From an uncultured Desulfobacterales bacterium (lineage in GTDB: Bacteria > Desulfobacterota > Desulfobulbia > Desulfobulbales > Desulfocapsaceae), in NCBI GenBank assembly GCA_937915545.1, contig CALGIJ010000029.1, positions 61,267 to 125,266 of the forward strand: a DNA stretch of 64,000 nucleotides, read 5' to 3'. Within the stretch, counting starts at the first letter, position 1; every line of letters begins with the position of its first letter. Position numbers and translations under genes: made by a program. Below are positions 52,076 to 60,064 of the stretch, one piece after another. The notes under the pieces were generated by a model that saw only the letters and a list, made by a program, of their open reading frames with translations, made no database searches and had not been told where the DNA came from.

Positions 52076-53335
52076 TCAAATCTTCACTTTCAATTTGCGG
52101 ATGAAGAAATCGACGGCGATGCCGACCGCGAAGGCCCAACCCATATTTGGCACGGCCAGGGCGATGCCGGCAATCAGCAGGGCGACGAAATACTCTTCGT
52201 TGGTCTTGAGGCTCCTCAGCAGCGGGCAAAGCTCCAACCCGGCAAAGACGAGCAGTACCCCGAGCACCGACTGGGGAATGATGGAGAGCAGGGTGAAGCC
52301 GAATTCGCCCAGCAAGAGGGCAATGGCCACGAAGAAGACGCCAATCATCACCGGCGCCCCACCGGTCCTCGCGCCAAAGCGGTAATGTGCCGCCAGGCCG
52401 CCGGTGCCGTGGCACATGGGCACTGCCCCGAGCAGCCCGGCAGGCAGATTCATCAAACCCATGGAAAAGGCGAACCTGCCCGCCTTGGCCTTGCGCAGCT
52501 CAGGATGGCCGCTGAAGAGCGAGCAGCAGGTATCGGCCGTGCCGACACAGGCGTTGCCGATGGTCAACGGGATCTGCGGGATGATGAGCATGATGGCGGC
52601 CGTCCAGAAATCGGCCAGGGTGGGTCTGACAACGTGCATCTCGGTCGGGCCGAGGGAGAATTTCAGCCCGGCCAAGCCGCCCAGGGCAAGCCCCGCGGCG
52701 AAACCGGCCGCCAGGGCCATCAAAGCGGCGGGGAAGCGCTTGTTGTCGAGGAGGAGCAGGACCAGCGCGAAGACGACGAGGCCGATGACGAGGTTGACCG
52801 GCCACCCGGCCAGGCGGCTCTCCATGCCGGACATGAAGACATTTTTATGAATGATCAGTTCGATGCCCTTCTTGAGGAAGATCAGGCCGAGGGTCAGCTG
52901 GATGCCTCGCACCACCGCCTGGGAAAAGAGCCTGGCCAGCCGATCGATGATCCCGGTCAGGGAGGCGACCAGGAGAAAGACCGAGAAAATGATGCCCGCG
53001 GCGCCGATCACCGCTTCGTTGATGATGGCGGGGTACATTATGGCGATGGCCCCGACTGCCTTCAGCGGCTGCACCGGCACCGGCAGGCGATAGTAGGCGC
53101 CGGTGACAATGTAGAAAATGCCGAAAGTCAGAAAGACCGAGGACGGACTCAAGTGGTTGATGAAGATCATCGCCACGACAATGGGCAGGAGGGTGCCCAG
53201 GTCGCCGAAGGCCCCCGCCAGCTCCACCCGGTCAAACTTGAGGGCCGGCGCGGAGGCCAGGCCTGGGGGAGCATCATCAAGTGAAATGCCGTCATGCTGT
53301 TGAGCAGACTGAGTGCGTTCTTCCTGCTGTGTCAT
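52076..53335 (-). CDS. MOT1-family molybdate transporter
   Basis: Membrane protein of 419 residues with about ten helices. The MOT1 signature regions are clear: VELAGAFGDLGTLLPIVVAM (about 35-54), FGIFYIVTGAYYRLPVPVQPLKAVGAIAI (about 69-97) and LTIGNACVGTADTCCSLFSG...MGLMNLPAGLLGAVPMCHGTGGLAAHYRFGARTG (about 258-315). MOT1 proteins, split off from the SulP family, carry molybdate with high affinity in algae and plants; bacterial members are less studied. The ATG at 53335 has GAGGGGTGAAG upstream. It is divergent from the TunR-like molybdate/tungstate regulator, which supports an oxyanion substrate. Confidence 0.87.
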   Translation of the reverse strand: MTQQEERTQSAQQHDGISLDDAPPGLASAPALKFDRVELAGAFGDLGTLLPIVVAMIFINHLSPSSVFLTFGIFYIVTGAYYRLPVPVQPLKAVGAIAIMYPAIINEAVIGAAGIIFSVFLLVASLTGIIDRLARLFSQAVVRGIQLTLGLIFLKKGIELIIHKNVFMSGMESRLAGWPVNLVIGLVVFALVLLLLDNKRFPAALMALAAGFAAGLALGGLAGLKFSLGPTEMHVVRPTLADFWTAAIMLIIPQIPLTIGNACVGTADTCCSLFSGHPELRKAKAGRFAFSMGLMNLPAGLLGAVPMCHGTGGLAAHYRFGARTGGAPVMIGVFFVAIALLLGEFGFTLLSIIPQSVLGVLLVFAGLELCPLLRSLKTNEEYFVALLIAGIALAVPNMGWAFAVGIAVDFFIRKLKVKI

Positions 53336-53558
53336 CTTCTTCACCCCTCGCTGTTCTCGCCTCGACTGGTGGCACCTCTTTCGGCCCATTTCATTGACAC
53401 GTTAATTATTGCAATCGTGCCATTCCATATGGTTTACACTTGAGATGCCGCTGTTGTCAAGCCCCGTGCAATGGTTGCCAAAGATGCCGCAAGTGGATAC
53501 ATTTGCGAACGAAGTGCTTCCCATTAATTTTTTCTGCCACCTCCCTGATCAAGAGCCG
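53336..53558. promoter_or_regulatory. Divergent promoter region MOT1 / TunR-like
   Basis: AT-rich against its surroundings. It contains TTGACA at 53394-53399 and the octamer palindrome CCATATGG at 53425-53432, near a GTGCCA that superficially resembles a sigma-54 element but has the wrong -24/-12 spacing. The operator of the TunR-like protein would be expected here. The regulator's coding frame is open through 53409-53558 too, but that stretch does not look like protein. Confidence 0.45.
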
Positions 53559-54635
53559 ATGCAAGAGACCCCGCACATACCGGATACTTCTGGACCTGGA
53601 AGGCTCCTGCCCAGTGTCGACGCCGAACGGTGTCTCGACGCGCAACAGCTCCACGACCTCGAGCAGGCCTTCCAGCGCTGGGTGTCCGCCGCGCGCCGCG
53701 CCGATCACCGCCACTCACGTCAACGTATCTTTCTGATTTTTCTCGTCATTCGCTATAGTGGCGCGCGCCTCAACGAGGTACTGAGCCTCGACCCGCTGGC
53801 TGATCTCGACCTGCACCGCCACACCATCCGCTTCGGCAGGAAGAGCGCTGGTCGTGACCTCTCGGGCAGGGAGGTTCAGCTTCCGGAAGCGATCGCCAGG
53901 GAAATCGGCACCATACTCACCGATGCTGACAGCACATGGCCAGGTGGCACCGTCTTTCGTATCGACCCGGCCCATGTCCGCCGCAAATTCTACGAGCAGG
54001 CGACGGCCATCGGCCTCCCCCCCTCGCTTGGCACCCCCGAGACCCTCCGCAAGTCGCGGGCGGTGGAGCTGATGCGCAGCAACATGCCCCTGCCGGTCAT
54101 CCAGAAGATCCTTGGCCACTCGACCCCCAACCTCGCCGCCTCCTACGTGGAGTTTTCCGCCGACGAAATCAGCAGGGTGGCCAAGCTGTTCGCCGAGCGG
54201 GAGAACAAGCGCAAGACCAGCGCCCGCAATTCTTTCTTCGGCAAGATCGGCGCCATTCGTCGCGGCACGGTGCAGACCGTGGTCGACGTGATGTCCCTGA
54301 ACGGCCAAGTGGTGACCTCGGTCATCACCACCGACAGCCTCGCCCGGCTGGGCTTGAAGATTGGCATGCTGGTCACGGCGGAGGTGAAAGCCCCATGGAT
54401 TCAGCTCTGCAAAGACATCGCCCGGCCCAACTGCTCGGCGGAGAACCTCTTCCAGGGCAAAGTTTCACGCATCGTCAGCAGTTCCACCACCGCCGAGGTA
54501 GTGGTCTGCCTCGCCGACGGCACCGAGCTGTGCAGCGTCATCACCGAGGAACGCCGCCGGCAGATGGCCATCGCCAAGGATGATCTGCTCTGGGTGTTTT
54601 TCGACGCCTTCACCGTCGTTCTGCACGTCGACTGA
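53559..54635 (+). CDS. tunR: TunR-like regulator: integrase-type DNA-binding domain with two Mop (TOBE) domains
   Basis: A 358-residue fusion. The N-terminal two-thirds is a tyrosine-recombinase fold (FLVIRYSGARLNEVLSLDPLADLDL, box I Arg; LGHSTPNLAASYVEFS, box II end with Tyr), but the HxxR motif is E-T-L-R (TPETLRKSRA), so recombination is unlikely. The C-terminus is a tandem of molybdate/tungstate-binding Mop domains (SFFGKIGAIRRGTVQTVVDV..., and NLFQGKVSRIVSSSTTAEVVV...). This layout is that of TunR, a tungstate-responsive regulator described in sulfate reducers. It is divergent from a MOT1 transporter, a plausible target. The start is uncertain: TTG 53409 and ATGs at 53445 and 53484 are in frame; 53559 has the best domain fit. 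Confidence 0.85.
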   Translation: MQETPHIPDTSGPGRLLPSVDAERCLDAQQLHDLEQAFQRWVSAARRADHRHSRQRIFLIFLVIRYSGARLNEVLSLDPLADLDLHRHTIRFGRKSAGRDLSGREVQLPEAIAREIGTILTDADSTWPGGTVFRIDPAHVRRKFYEQATAIGLPPSLGTPETLRKSRAVELMRSNMPLPVIQKILGHSTPNLAASYVEFSADEISRVAKLFAERENKRKTSARNSFFGKIGAIRRGTVQTVVDVMSLNGQVVTSVITTDSLARLGLKIGMLVTAEVKAPWIQLCKDIARPNCSAENLFQGKVSRIVSSSTTAEVVVCLADGTELCSVITEERRRQMAIAKDDLLWVFFDAFTVVLHVD

Positions 54636-54744
54636 ACGAACGCCTGCGGACAGCATCGCGGTTCGCATCCTCCCGTGATTATTTGACAAGCCTCCCCTCG
54701 CCGGCCTCTTCCAAGGTCTTGCCATCTCTGGTGTGACACATTCC

Positions 54745-55029
54745 TGTGAAGGGGGGTACGGCGCCTGGAAGATGAAGCCGATTCTATCGCGGCGCAGGGC
54801 GCGCAGATCGGGGATCTTCCAGCCATCCTCGGAGATGGCTTCGTCACCCAGGGCCATGCGACCGGCGGTGGGTTCGATGACCGCCCCCAGGCATTTGAGT
54901 TAGGTGGTCTTCCGGAAACTGCAGGGCCAGGCCAACCACTGCTCCTGGCGCCACCCGCATATGGCCGCCCCGCAAGGCATCGGCGGAGGTGTCAAATGTC
55001 TCGAAAAGCCTTTCTCCACAAAATCGCTT
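54745..55029 (-). pseudogene. Relic of an ABC-transporter ATPase (LolD/MacB type)
   Basis: Fragments of one ATPase read through different frames on the minus strand. First is ETFDTSADALRGGHMRVAPGAVVGLA, close to a typical N-terminus up to the P-loop. After a frameshift comes a damaged P-loop end with a TAA stop (GK-TT-stop-LKCLGAVIEPTAGRM). Then LGDEAISEDGWKIPDLRALRRDRIGFIFQAPY, the Q-loop region, after which the match stops. Walker B and signature parts are gone. This is a truncated, frameshifted and stop-interrupted remnant, beside a lower-GC island. Confidence 0.7.
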
Positions 55030-55494
55030 GCCTCTAATGTGAGAGCGGCGCCGGAGAGGTGAAGAGCCCATTTATTGCTGAACTAGAGGTTTGCAAGGCA
55101 AGGTTTTTTTGGATACTCTGGAATAAGCTCAACTCACCATGCCGGGCACGTGGTGTACATTTCCAGTCTGACTCGGTGACAGAGAAGACAGCCGGAAAGA
55201 GTGCCGCACAGGCGGTGCGGTGAGAAAATTTCCTAGGATCGTCGTGAAACCGCGTCGCTTTGGAAGTCAAAAGTGGAACAATCACTTCCAGGGAGCTGGT
55301 TTTTTGGGGCTGCCGCCAACAGGATCAACGTATCAGCATCGCCCCCATGCAACCAGCCGAGTCACTGGCAAGAAAGTGATAACAGCACATTGGAGGGAGA
55401 AACCGCTTATTGCAATCTGTCTCAAGGCACTATCTTCCGTGACCAGAAGCAAACATGCCGCCAGCAGGGAACATTTCCAATAGAGAGGGGGGCA
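55030..55494. other. Intergenic region upstream of the barrel/knottin protein
   Basis: About 465 bases, lower in GC than the rest of the window, with no supported gene. A longer reading frame upstream of 55495 exists but is not protein-like. No transposase, direct repeat or attachment site was recognised. The stretch 54636-54744 just before the ABC relic is likewise empty. Confidence 0.4.
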
Positions 55495-57168
55495 ATGATT
55501 CATACATCCGCTTGTGCAATTTTTATCGCCTTGTTGCTTGCTGCAATACCGGTTTCAGGAACAAACGAAACTGCACCAGCCCAGAGCGGAGACGAATCGT
55601 TGGTTGAGCGGCCATATCCAGGAGATGGCAAACCTGGCGACACCATCTTCAGATACGAAAAGAAGAACCAGGATTCCCTCCTGCAATTCAAGGGAAGTGG
55701 CTCGAGCCACAGCAGAGCCGACGAGAGCAAGGGTGTTTTTGGGATAGAAACTCTTTTCGGCCAGCTGCTTTTCAGGGATGGCGATACGTACGACGGCTTC
55801 TATTTCCTCTCCGGCAAACTCGAGAGCGACAACCGTTTCAGGTTCAACTCCACCTTGGCCTATTTCCCGGATTTTCTCGAAGGTGAAACAAGGTTTACCT
55901 ACCGATTCATGCAGGCTGATGTGGTGGACACGCTTGCGCTTGACGACGAGGTGAAAGGACTGCTCGACGAGGGATACAGCGAACAGGCGATCGAACAGGG
56001 ATTTGGCTTCTCCTACAAGAAACGTTTTAACGCCGTCATCAAGGAACTCGCTTTCGAGTATGCCTACACCCTTTTAGGTTCTGAACGGCTTACCACCGCC
56101 CCCTTCGATATCGATACCCAGACAGCCTTTCGCCGCGTCCAGGCAGACATCGGTTTTGGTGACATCGATACGCACGAGGCGATCGTCACGGCCGCCTTCG
56201 GAGCTGAAGGTATCGACAATCCGATTCTGCAAGGATTGCGGTTTGACCTGCAGAGTGGATACCAACAGGCCGATTACAACGGGCTCGATTCCTTCGACGA
56301 CGTGACCGACCGTGGTTTCTCCGGGGGTCTGGAACTGCAAACCTGCACCCCCTACGGACTTTTCAAGGCAGGCTACCAGGATTCCCAGGTGGCGAAGTCA
56401 TCCTACGGCAACTATCAGCTTGGCGGCCTCGACTTCTCATACCGGCACATAAATTATTCCTACAGCGAGGACGAGACGATCATTGGCGTTACCTTTACCG
56501 TATCCCCCTTTGCTCCAGGATTGTCCCTCGACAGGAAGTGCCCTCGGCTCTTCTATGCCCATAATGAGAGTTTTGACAACGTGGAGCAAATGGCACATAT
56601 CAGCAGGCTCACCCTTAACAACTTCATTGCCAAACCACGAGTGCGAGTTGTTTACACCGACCTGTTGCGGGTCGATAAGGCTGCGCTGCCGGTGAATGCC
56701 AGCATCGACTCGACGACCGAACCGGGCAACCCCCGCATAGTGGTCCGCACCGGCTGCCGGCAACTCGGCCTCCTTTCCGCTAGCCCCGGGTCAGCTGCCT
56801 CCGCTTTTGCTGCGGGGGGGAATGATATTCATGTGACTCTGACCGGGTTGCCTGCGGGGCAGCAGTCGGTCTCGGCCACCTTTGACGACGATTGCTGCGG
56901 AGATACGCGGGTCAGCCTCACCACCACGGGGGCGGCTACGCCAGCCATTACCGCGGTGAGGGTGGAGGAGGGGGTTGGTTGCGTGCCGGAAGCAGAGGAA
57001 CCGGTTGTGGTAGCGGAACCGGTTGAGGGAGAGGAACCGATTGTTGCAACGTGCATTGCTGCCAATGATCCCTGCAACCCTTTGAACAATACTTGCTGCA
57101 TGGGAATGTCGTGTGTTGACTTTAGCGGCGGCTTCGGCCCGCCGGACTACCGTTGCCAGATACCTTGA
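55495..57168 (+). CDS. Exported barrel-like protein with C-terminal cystine-knot-like cysteine motif
   Basis: Not a recognised family; 557 residues. A signal peptide (MIHTSACAIFIALLLAAIPVSG) precedes a long beta-rich region with alternating aromatic strands (about 65-400; e.g. FGQLLFRDGDTYDGFYFLSGKLESDNRFRF, FDFSYRHINYSYSEDETIIGVTFTV-like pairs), suggestive of an outer membrane barrel or beta-helix. A possible Ig-like part with a CC pair (FDDDCCGDTRVSL) and a repeated linker (EPVV/VAEPVEGEEPIV) follow. The last 38 residues carry C520, C527, C534, C535, C540 and C554, i.e. C-x6-C-x6-CC-x4-C-x13-C. The ATG at 55495 has AGAGAGGGGGG. GC content is visibly lower than neighbours, suggesting transfer. 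Confidence 0.75.
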   Translation: MIHTSACAIFIALLLAAIPVSGTNETAPAQSGDESLVERPYPGDGKPGDTIFRYEKKNQDSLLQFKGSGSSHSRADESKGVFGIETLFGQLLFRDGDTYDGFYFLSGKLESDNRFRFNSTLAYFPDFLEGETRFTYRFMQADVVDTLALDDEVKGLLDEGYSEQAIEQGFGFSYKKRFNAVIKELAFEYAYTLLGSERLTTAPFDIDTQTAFRRVQADIGFGDIDTHEAIVTAAFGAEGIDNPILQGLRFDLQSGYQQADYNGLDSFDDVTDRGFSGGLELQTCTPYGLFKAGYQDSQVAKSSYGNYQLGGLDFSYRHINYSYSEDETIIGVTFTVSPFAPGLSLDRKCPRLFYAHNESFDNVEQMAHISRLTLNNFIAKPRVRVVYTDLLRVDKAALPVNASIDSTTEPGNPRIVVRTGCRQLGLLSASPGSAASAFAAGGNDIHVTLTGLPAGQQSVSATFDDDCCGDTRVSLTTTGAATPAITAVRVEEGVGCVPEAEEPVVVAEPVEGEEPIVATCIAANDPCNPLNNTCCMGMSCVDFSGGFGPPDYRCQIP

Positions 57169-57373
57169 CGGTCGGTTGTTTCAGTGGTTGTTCCTTGCGG
57201 CCCTGACCAGTATAGCCTTTTTTCACCTTCGATAGCTGCTTACGGCAAGCTGTCTCAATCGAACTTGCCATGCGGCTCCATGATATTGTAAGCTCATATC
57301 CAGGAAGTTTGGCAGCACAGGATTCAAGCTGGGCTAAATGCAAGTAGATTTACTCTGTGAGAGAGGTGAAACT
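57169..57373. other. Intergenic region before the small exported peptide
   Basis: Lower-GC spacer of about 200 bases with no gene. No terminator-like hairpin after the barrel/knottin protein and no strong promoter pair was found, so co-transcription with the peptide gene is possible. Confidence 0.35.
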
Positions 57374-57535
57374 ATGAAAAAATTTTTGGCAGGACTTCTG
57401 TTAGTTATGCTTTGTACAGGGATGGCCTTTGCAGGCGGAGACAAAGTCCGTGGCGACAAAGGCTCTGGAACAGTAACACAGGAATTCTGCGGACCTGACG
57501 ACGATTGCGCAGGCGATCCCTATTGGTGGGAATAA
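57374..57535 (+). CDS. Small exported peptide with two cysteines
   Basis: A 53-residue product: a good signal peptide (MKKFLAGLLLVMLCTGMAFA, cleaved near residue 20) and a mature part of about 33 residues that is Gly/Asp-rich and contains FCGPDDDCAGDPYWWE at its end, with two cysteines five residues apart. GAGAGGTG precedes the ATG. No family is recognised. It lies between the barrel/knottin gene and the arsenic operon, in the low-GC stretch. A periplasmic or secreted metal-binding or signalling peptide is possible; nothing proves it. Confidence 0.6.
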   Translation: MKKFLAGLLLVMLCTGMAFAGGDKVRGDKGSGTVTQEFCGPDDDCAGDPYWWE

Positions 57536-57663
57536 AAACTCCTCACTCCACTTGCAACACCCGCAAAGGTCGCCAAGCCGTAACACGACCTTTCCCCGTC
57601 TCGTAAACGGCCAGTTGCCGATTGCTGGCAACCGGAAAAAATTCGGTGGACAAGATTTGCTTC

Positions 57664-57692
57664 TTGACGAAGACGTTTGGTTGTTTTACCAA
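57664..57692 (+). promoter_or_regulatory. Candidate arsR promoter
   Basis: TTGACG (57664-57669), 17-base spacer, TACCAA (57687-57692); the -10 hexamer is weak but lies inside the first ArsR-type palindrome, as expected for a self-repressed ars promoter. Confidence 0.5.
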
Positions 57693-57693
57693 A
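57676..57693. promoter_or_regulatory. ArsR-type operator 1
   Basis: TTTGGT-N6-ACCAAA, a perfect 6+6 palindrome 20 bases before arsR. It shares arms and spacer length with the palindrome at 58063-58082. Confidence 0.65.
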
Positions 57694-57713
57694 TACGTCA
57701 ATGAGAGGGAGCT

Positions 57714-58034
57714 ATGAACGAGAGAGAGAAAGCTTTGCTGGAAGCCAAGGCGATGGTGCTCAAGGCCCTCGGCCACCCCACCCGACTGTGGATCGCCGAA
57801 CGTCTGGCCGAAGGCGAGCGCTGTGTCTGCGAGTTGGTGGAACAGCACGAGGTCGATTTTTCCACCATCTCCAAGCATCTCACTGTTCTCAAGCAGGCCG
57901 GGGTGGTGGCTGACGAAAAGCGTGGCAAGCAGGTCTACTATCGCCTCAAGGTGCCCTGCATCATGCAGTTCATGCCCTGCATCGAGGCGGTGCTGCAGGC
58001 GACGGCACAACGGCATATCGAACTGGTTTCCTGA
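57714..58034 (+). CDS. arsR: ArsR/SmtB-family metalloregulator
   Basis: Repressor of 106 residues: KALGHPTRLWIAERLAEGERCVCELVEQHEVDFSTISKHLTVLKQAGVVADEKRGKQVYYRLK. The winged helix has the recognition part DFSTISKHLTVLKQAG (about 48-63), and the sensor cysteines C37-x-C39 (ERCVCEL) lie in the DNA-binding helix region as in arsenite-sensing ArsR; further cysteines at VPCIMQFMPC (about 83-91) may complete a site. Arsenite binding would release the operators at 57676 and 58063. It is first gene of the arsenic operon. Confidence 0.92.
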   Translation: MNEREKALLEAKAMVLKALGHPTRLWIAERLAEGERCVCELVEQHEVDFSTISKHLTVLKQAGVVADEKRGKQVYYRLKVPCIMQFMPCIEAVLQATAQRHIELVS

Positions 58035-58062
58035 GAAGTCAGGGAATTTTTTTTAGCTTTTC

Positions 58063-58082
58063 ATTTGGCTAATTTGCCAAAT
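58063..58082. promoter_or_regulatory. ArsR-type operator 2
   Basis: ATTTGGC-N6-GCCAAAT, a perfect 7+7 palindrome between arsR and the permease gene, 17 bases before its GTG start. It suggests a second, internal control point of the operon. Confidence 0.65.
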
Positions 58083-58099
58083 ATTCACAGGAGAACGGC

Positions 58100-59398
58100 G
58101 TGAACTGGAAGAATGAGTGGAAGGTATTAGCAGTAATTATCGGCGGCTTTCTCGCCTGCTTTTATCTGCCCATTGGCACCACCCGCTTTGACGGTGCGGT
58201 ACTCGAGGCCTTTCATCTGGTTAAATGGTATGCCCGCGAGCATGTCCTGCTCTGCCTGGTACCGGCCTTCTTCATTGCCGGAGCGATCGGCGTCTTCGTC
58301 AGCCAGACCTCAGTGATGAAGTATCTCGGCCCTGGGGCCAACAAGGTGCTGGCCTACGGGGTCGCCTCGGTTTCCGGGACCATCCTCGCCGTGTGCTCCT
58401 GTACCATCCTGCCGCTTTTTGCCGGAATCTACAAGATGGGTGCGGGGCTCGGTCCGGCTTCGGCCTTTCTCTACTCCGGCCCTGCCATCAATGCCCTGGC
58501 GATCATCCTTACCGCCCGTATTCTCGGACCGGAGATGGGCATTGCCCGAGCTGTGGGGGCGGTGGTCTTCAGCGTGGTGATCGGGATGTCGATGGCGCTG
58601 ATCTTCCGCAGGGAGGAACATGCCAAGCCGGCAGTGGCCATGGCCCTGCCGGAGCAGGCCGGACAGCGACCGCTGTGGCAGACTAGCCTCTACTTTGCGG
58701 CGATGATCGCCATCCTGGTCTTCGCCAATTGGGGCAAACCTGCGGAGGAGAGCGGACTGTGGGCGATGGTCTACGCCGCAAAGTGGCAGCTGACGGCCTT
58801 CGCCGCCGCATCCCTCGCCCTGATGCTGGTCTTCTGGCTCCGAATCAAGGCCTGGAAGGTGGCCTTGATGGCCGTACCGGTGGTTCTGCTCGCCGTCGTC
58901 GCTCCCGAGCAACCTCTGCTCGCCTTTACCGCCGGTTTCATCGGGTTATCGATTCTCACCGCCGGCGACCAAGGGGAGGGCGGCGCCTGGTTCGCCTCCT
59001 CCTGGACCTTTGCCAAGCAGATTCTCCCGCTCCTGCTCTTCGGCGTCCTCGTCGCCGGTCTCTTGCTCGGTCGGGTTGGCTACGAGGGCTTGATTCCCTC
59101 GGAGTGGGTGGCCCGGGCGGTGGGCGGCAACTCCCTGGGAGCCAATTTCTTTGCCTCTTTTGCCGGGGCCTTCATGTACTTTGCCACCCTCACCGAGGTC
59201 CCGATTCTTCAAGGCCTGATCGCCAGCGGCATGGGCAAGGGCCCGGCCCTGGCCCTGCTCCTCGCCGGGCCAGCTCTCAGCCTGCCGAGCATGCTGGTCA
59301 TCAACACCGTGATCGGCTTCAAAAAAACGGCGGTTTTCGTCGGCCTGGTGATCGTCATGGCCACCATCAGCGGCCTGCTTTTCGGGATGTTCTTTTAA
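58100..59398 (+). CDS. arsP: ArsP-like permease (DUF318/UPF0718 family)
   Basis: Membrane protein of 432 residues with about ten helices in two halves. The typical motif VSGTILAVCSCTILPLFAGIYKMGAGLGPASAFLYSGPAINALAIILTA (about 96-144) has the CSC pair; in the second half FASFAGAFMYFATLTEVPILQGLIASGMGKGPALALLLAGPALSLPSML matches the family. Related ArsP proteins export trivalent organoarsenicals, and others in the family sit in ars operons with thioredoxin-like and DGC proteins as here. The start is GTG at 58100, behind CAGGAG. Confidence 0.88.
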   Translation: MNWKNEWKVLAVIIGGFLACFYLPIGTTRFDGAVLEAFHLVKWYAREHVLLCLVPAFFIAGAIGVFVSQTSVMKYLGPGANKVLAYGVASVSGTILAVCSCTILPLFAGIYKMGAGLGPASAFLYSGPAINALAIILTARILGPEMGIARAVGAVVFSVVIGMSMALIFRREEHAKPAVAMALPEQAGQRPLWQTSLYFAAMIAILVFANWGKPAEESGLWAMVYAAKWQLTAFAAASLALMLVFWLRIKAWKVALMAVPVVLLAVVAPEQPLLAFTAGFIGLSILTAGDQGEGGAWFASSWTFAKQILPLLLFGVLVAGLLLGRVGYEGLIPSEWVARAVGGNSLGANFFASFAGAFMYFATLTEVPILQGLIASGMGKGPALALLLAGPALSLPSMLVINTVIGFKKTAVFVGLVIVMATISGLLFGMFF

Positions 59399-59418
59399 AA
59401 ACATTGGAGGAGAATAAC

Positions 59419-59655
59419 ATGATCGTGCACGTGCTTGGGCCGGGTTGCGCCAAATGCAATCAACTGGCGGAAATGGTCACTGCTGCGGCTGCGGAACTCG
59501 GCCTTTCCTGCCACCTGGAGAAGGTATCGGATTTTAATAAGATCATGAGCTTCGGGGTGATGATGACGCCGGGCTTGGTGGTCGACGGCATCGTCAAGAG
59601 CGTCGGGCGGGTGCCGTCGGCCGCCGAAATCAAAGAGATGCTCAAGCAACCGTAA
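59419..59655 (+). CDS. Thioredoxin-like small redox protein
   Basis: Soluble protein of 78 residues with the redox motif GPGCAKCNQL (CxxC, C10-C13) and the cis-proline loop MTPGLVVDG. It belongs to the small redox-active disulfide/glutaredoxin-like group often encoded next to ArsP-type permeases. GGAGGAG precedes the ATG. It may reduce the permease cysteines, the arsenate reductase or bound arsenic(III) conjugates. Confidence 0.9.
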   Translation: MIVHVLGPGCAKCNQLAEMVTAAAAELGLSCHLEKVSDFNKIMSFGVMMTPGLVVDGIVKSVGRVPSAAEIKEMLKQP

Positions 59656-59677
59656 CAAATAAAGGAGGACAACGACG

Positions 59678-60064
59678 ATGATTCCACAAGCAGGGGTATG
59701 TGCTTGCAGCTGCAGCGCCAGCAAGGGACCGCGGCTGATTTTTTCCTGTTCCGGGGCCGCCGATGTCGGCGAACTCGCCGACCGCGCCGGGCGGGCGCTC
59801 AATCGCCGCGGGCTCGGTAAGATGTTCTGTCTGGCCGGTATTGGCGGCCGGGTTTCCTCCATCCTGAGGACCACCGAATCGGCTCTTTCCATCCTCGCCA
59901 TTGACGGTTGCCCCTTGGACTGCACCAAAAAATCTTTGGAGGAGGCCGGCTTCAAGAAGGTTCATCACCTGCGTCTTTCCGACCTCGGCTTCGAAAAGGG
60001 AAAGACGATGGTCGATGAAGCGGCTGTGGCGATTGTCACCAAAAAGGCCGAACGCTACCTGTGA
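59678..60064 (+). CDS. DGC-domain putative zinc-binding protein
   Basis: A 128-residue cysteine-containing protein with the DGC motif (AIDGCPLDCTKKSLEEAGF, about 75-93) and N-terminal cysteines (GVCACSCSASKG). DGC-domain proteins are annotated as putative zinc- or metal-binding and frequently lie in arsenic operons with thioredoxin-like proteins. AAAGGAGGA gives a strong ribosome site. Role unproven. Confidence 0.85.
   Translation: MIPQAGVCACSCSASKGPRLIFSCSGAADVGELADRAGRALNRRGLGKMFCLAGIGGRVSSILRTTESALSILAIDGCPLDCTKKSLEEAGFKKVHHLRLSDLGFEKGKTMVDEAAVAIVTKKAERYL

Noticed and set aside
53410..53432. TGGCACG with nearby TTGCA read on the minus strand in the MOT1 promoter region as a sigma-54 promoter
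   Set aside because: The distance between the GG and GC pairs is three bases too short for a -24/-12 element.
53409..54635. Phage integrase and hence a prophage or integrative element
   Set aside because: The integrase-like domain is fused to two Mop domains and lacks the HxxR histidine; it is a regulator. No attachment site or phage genes are present.
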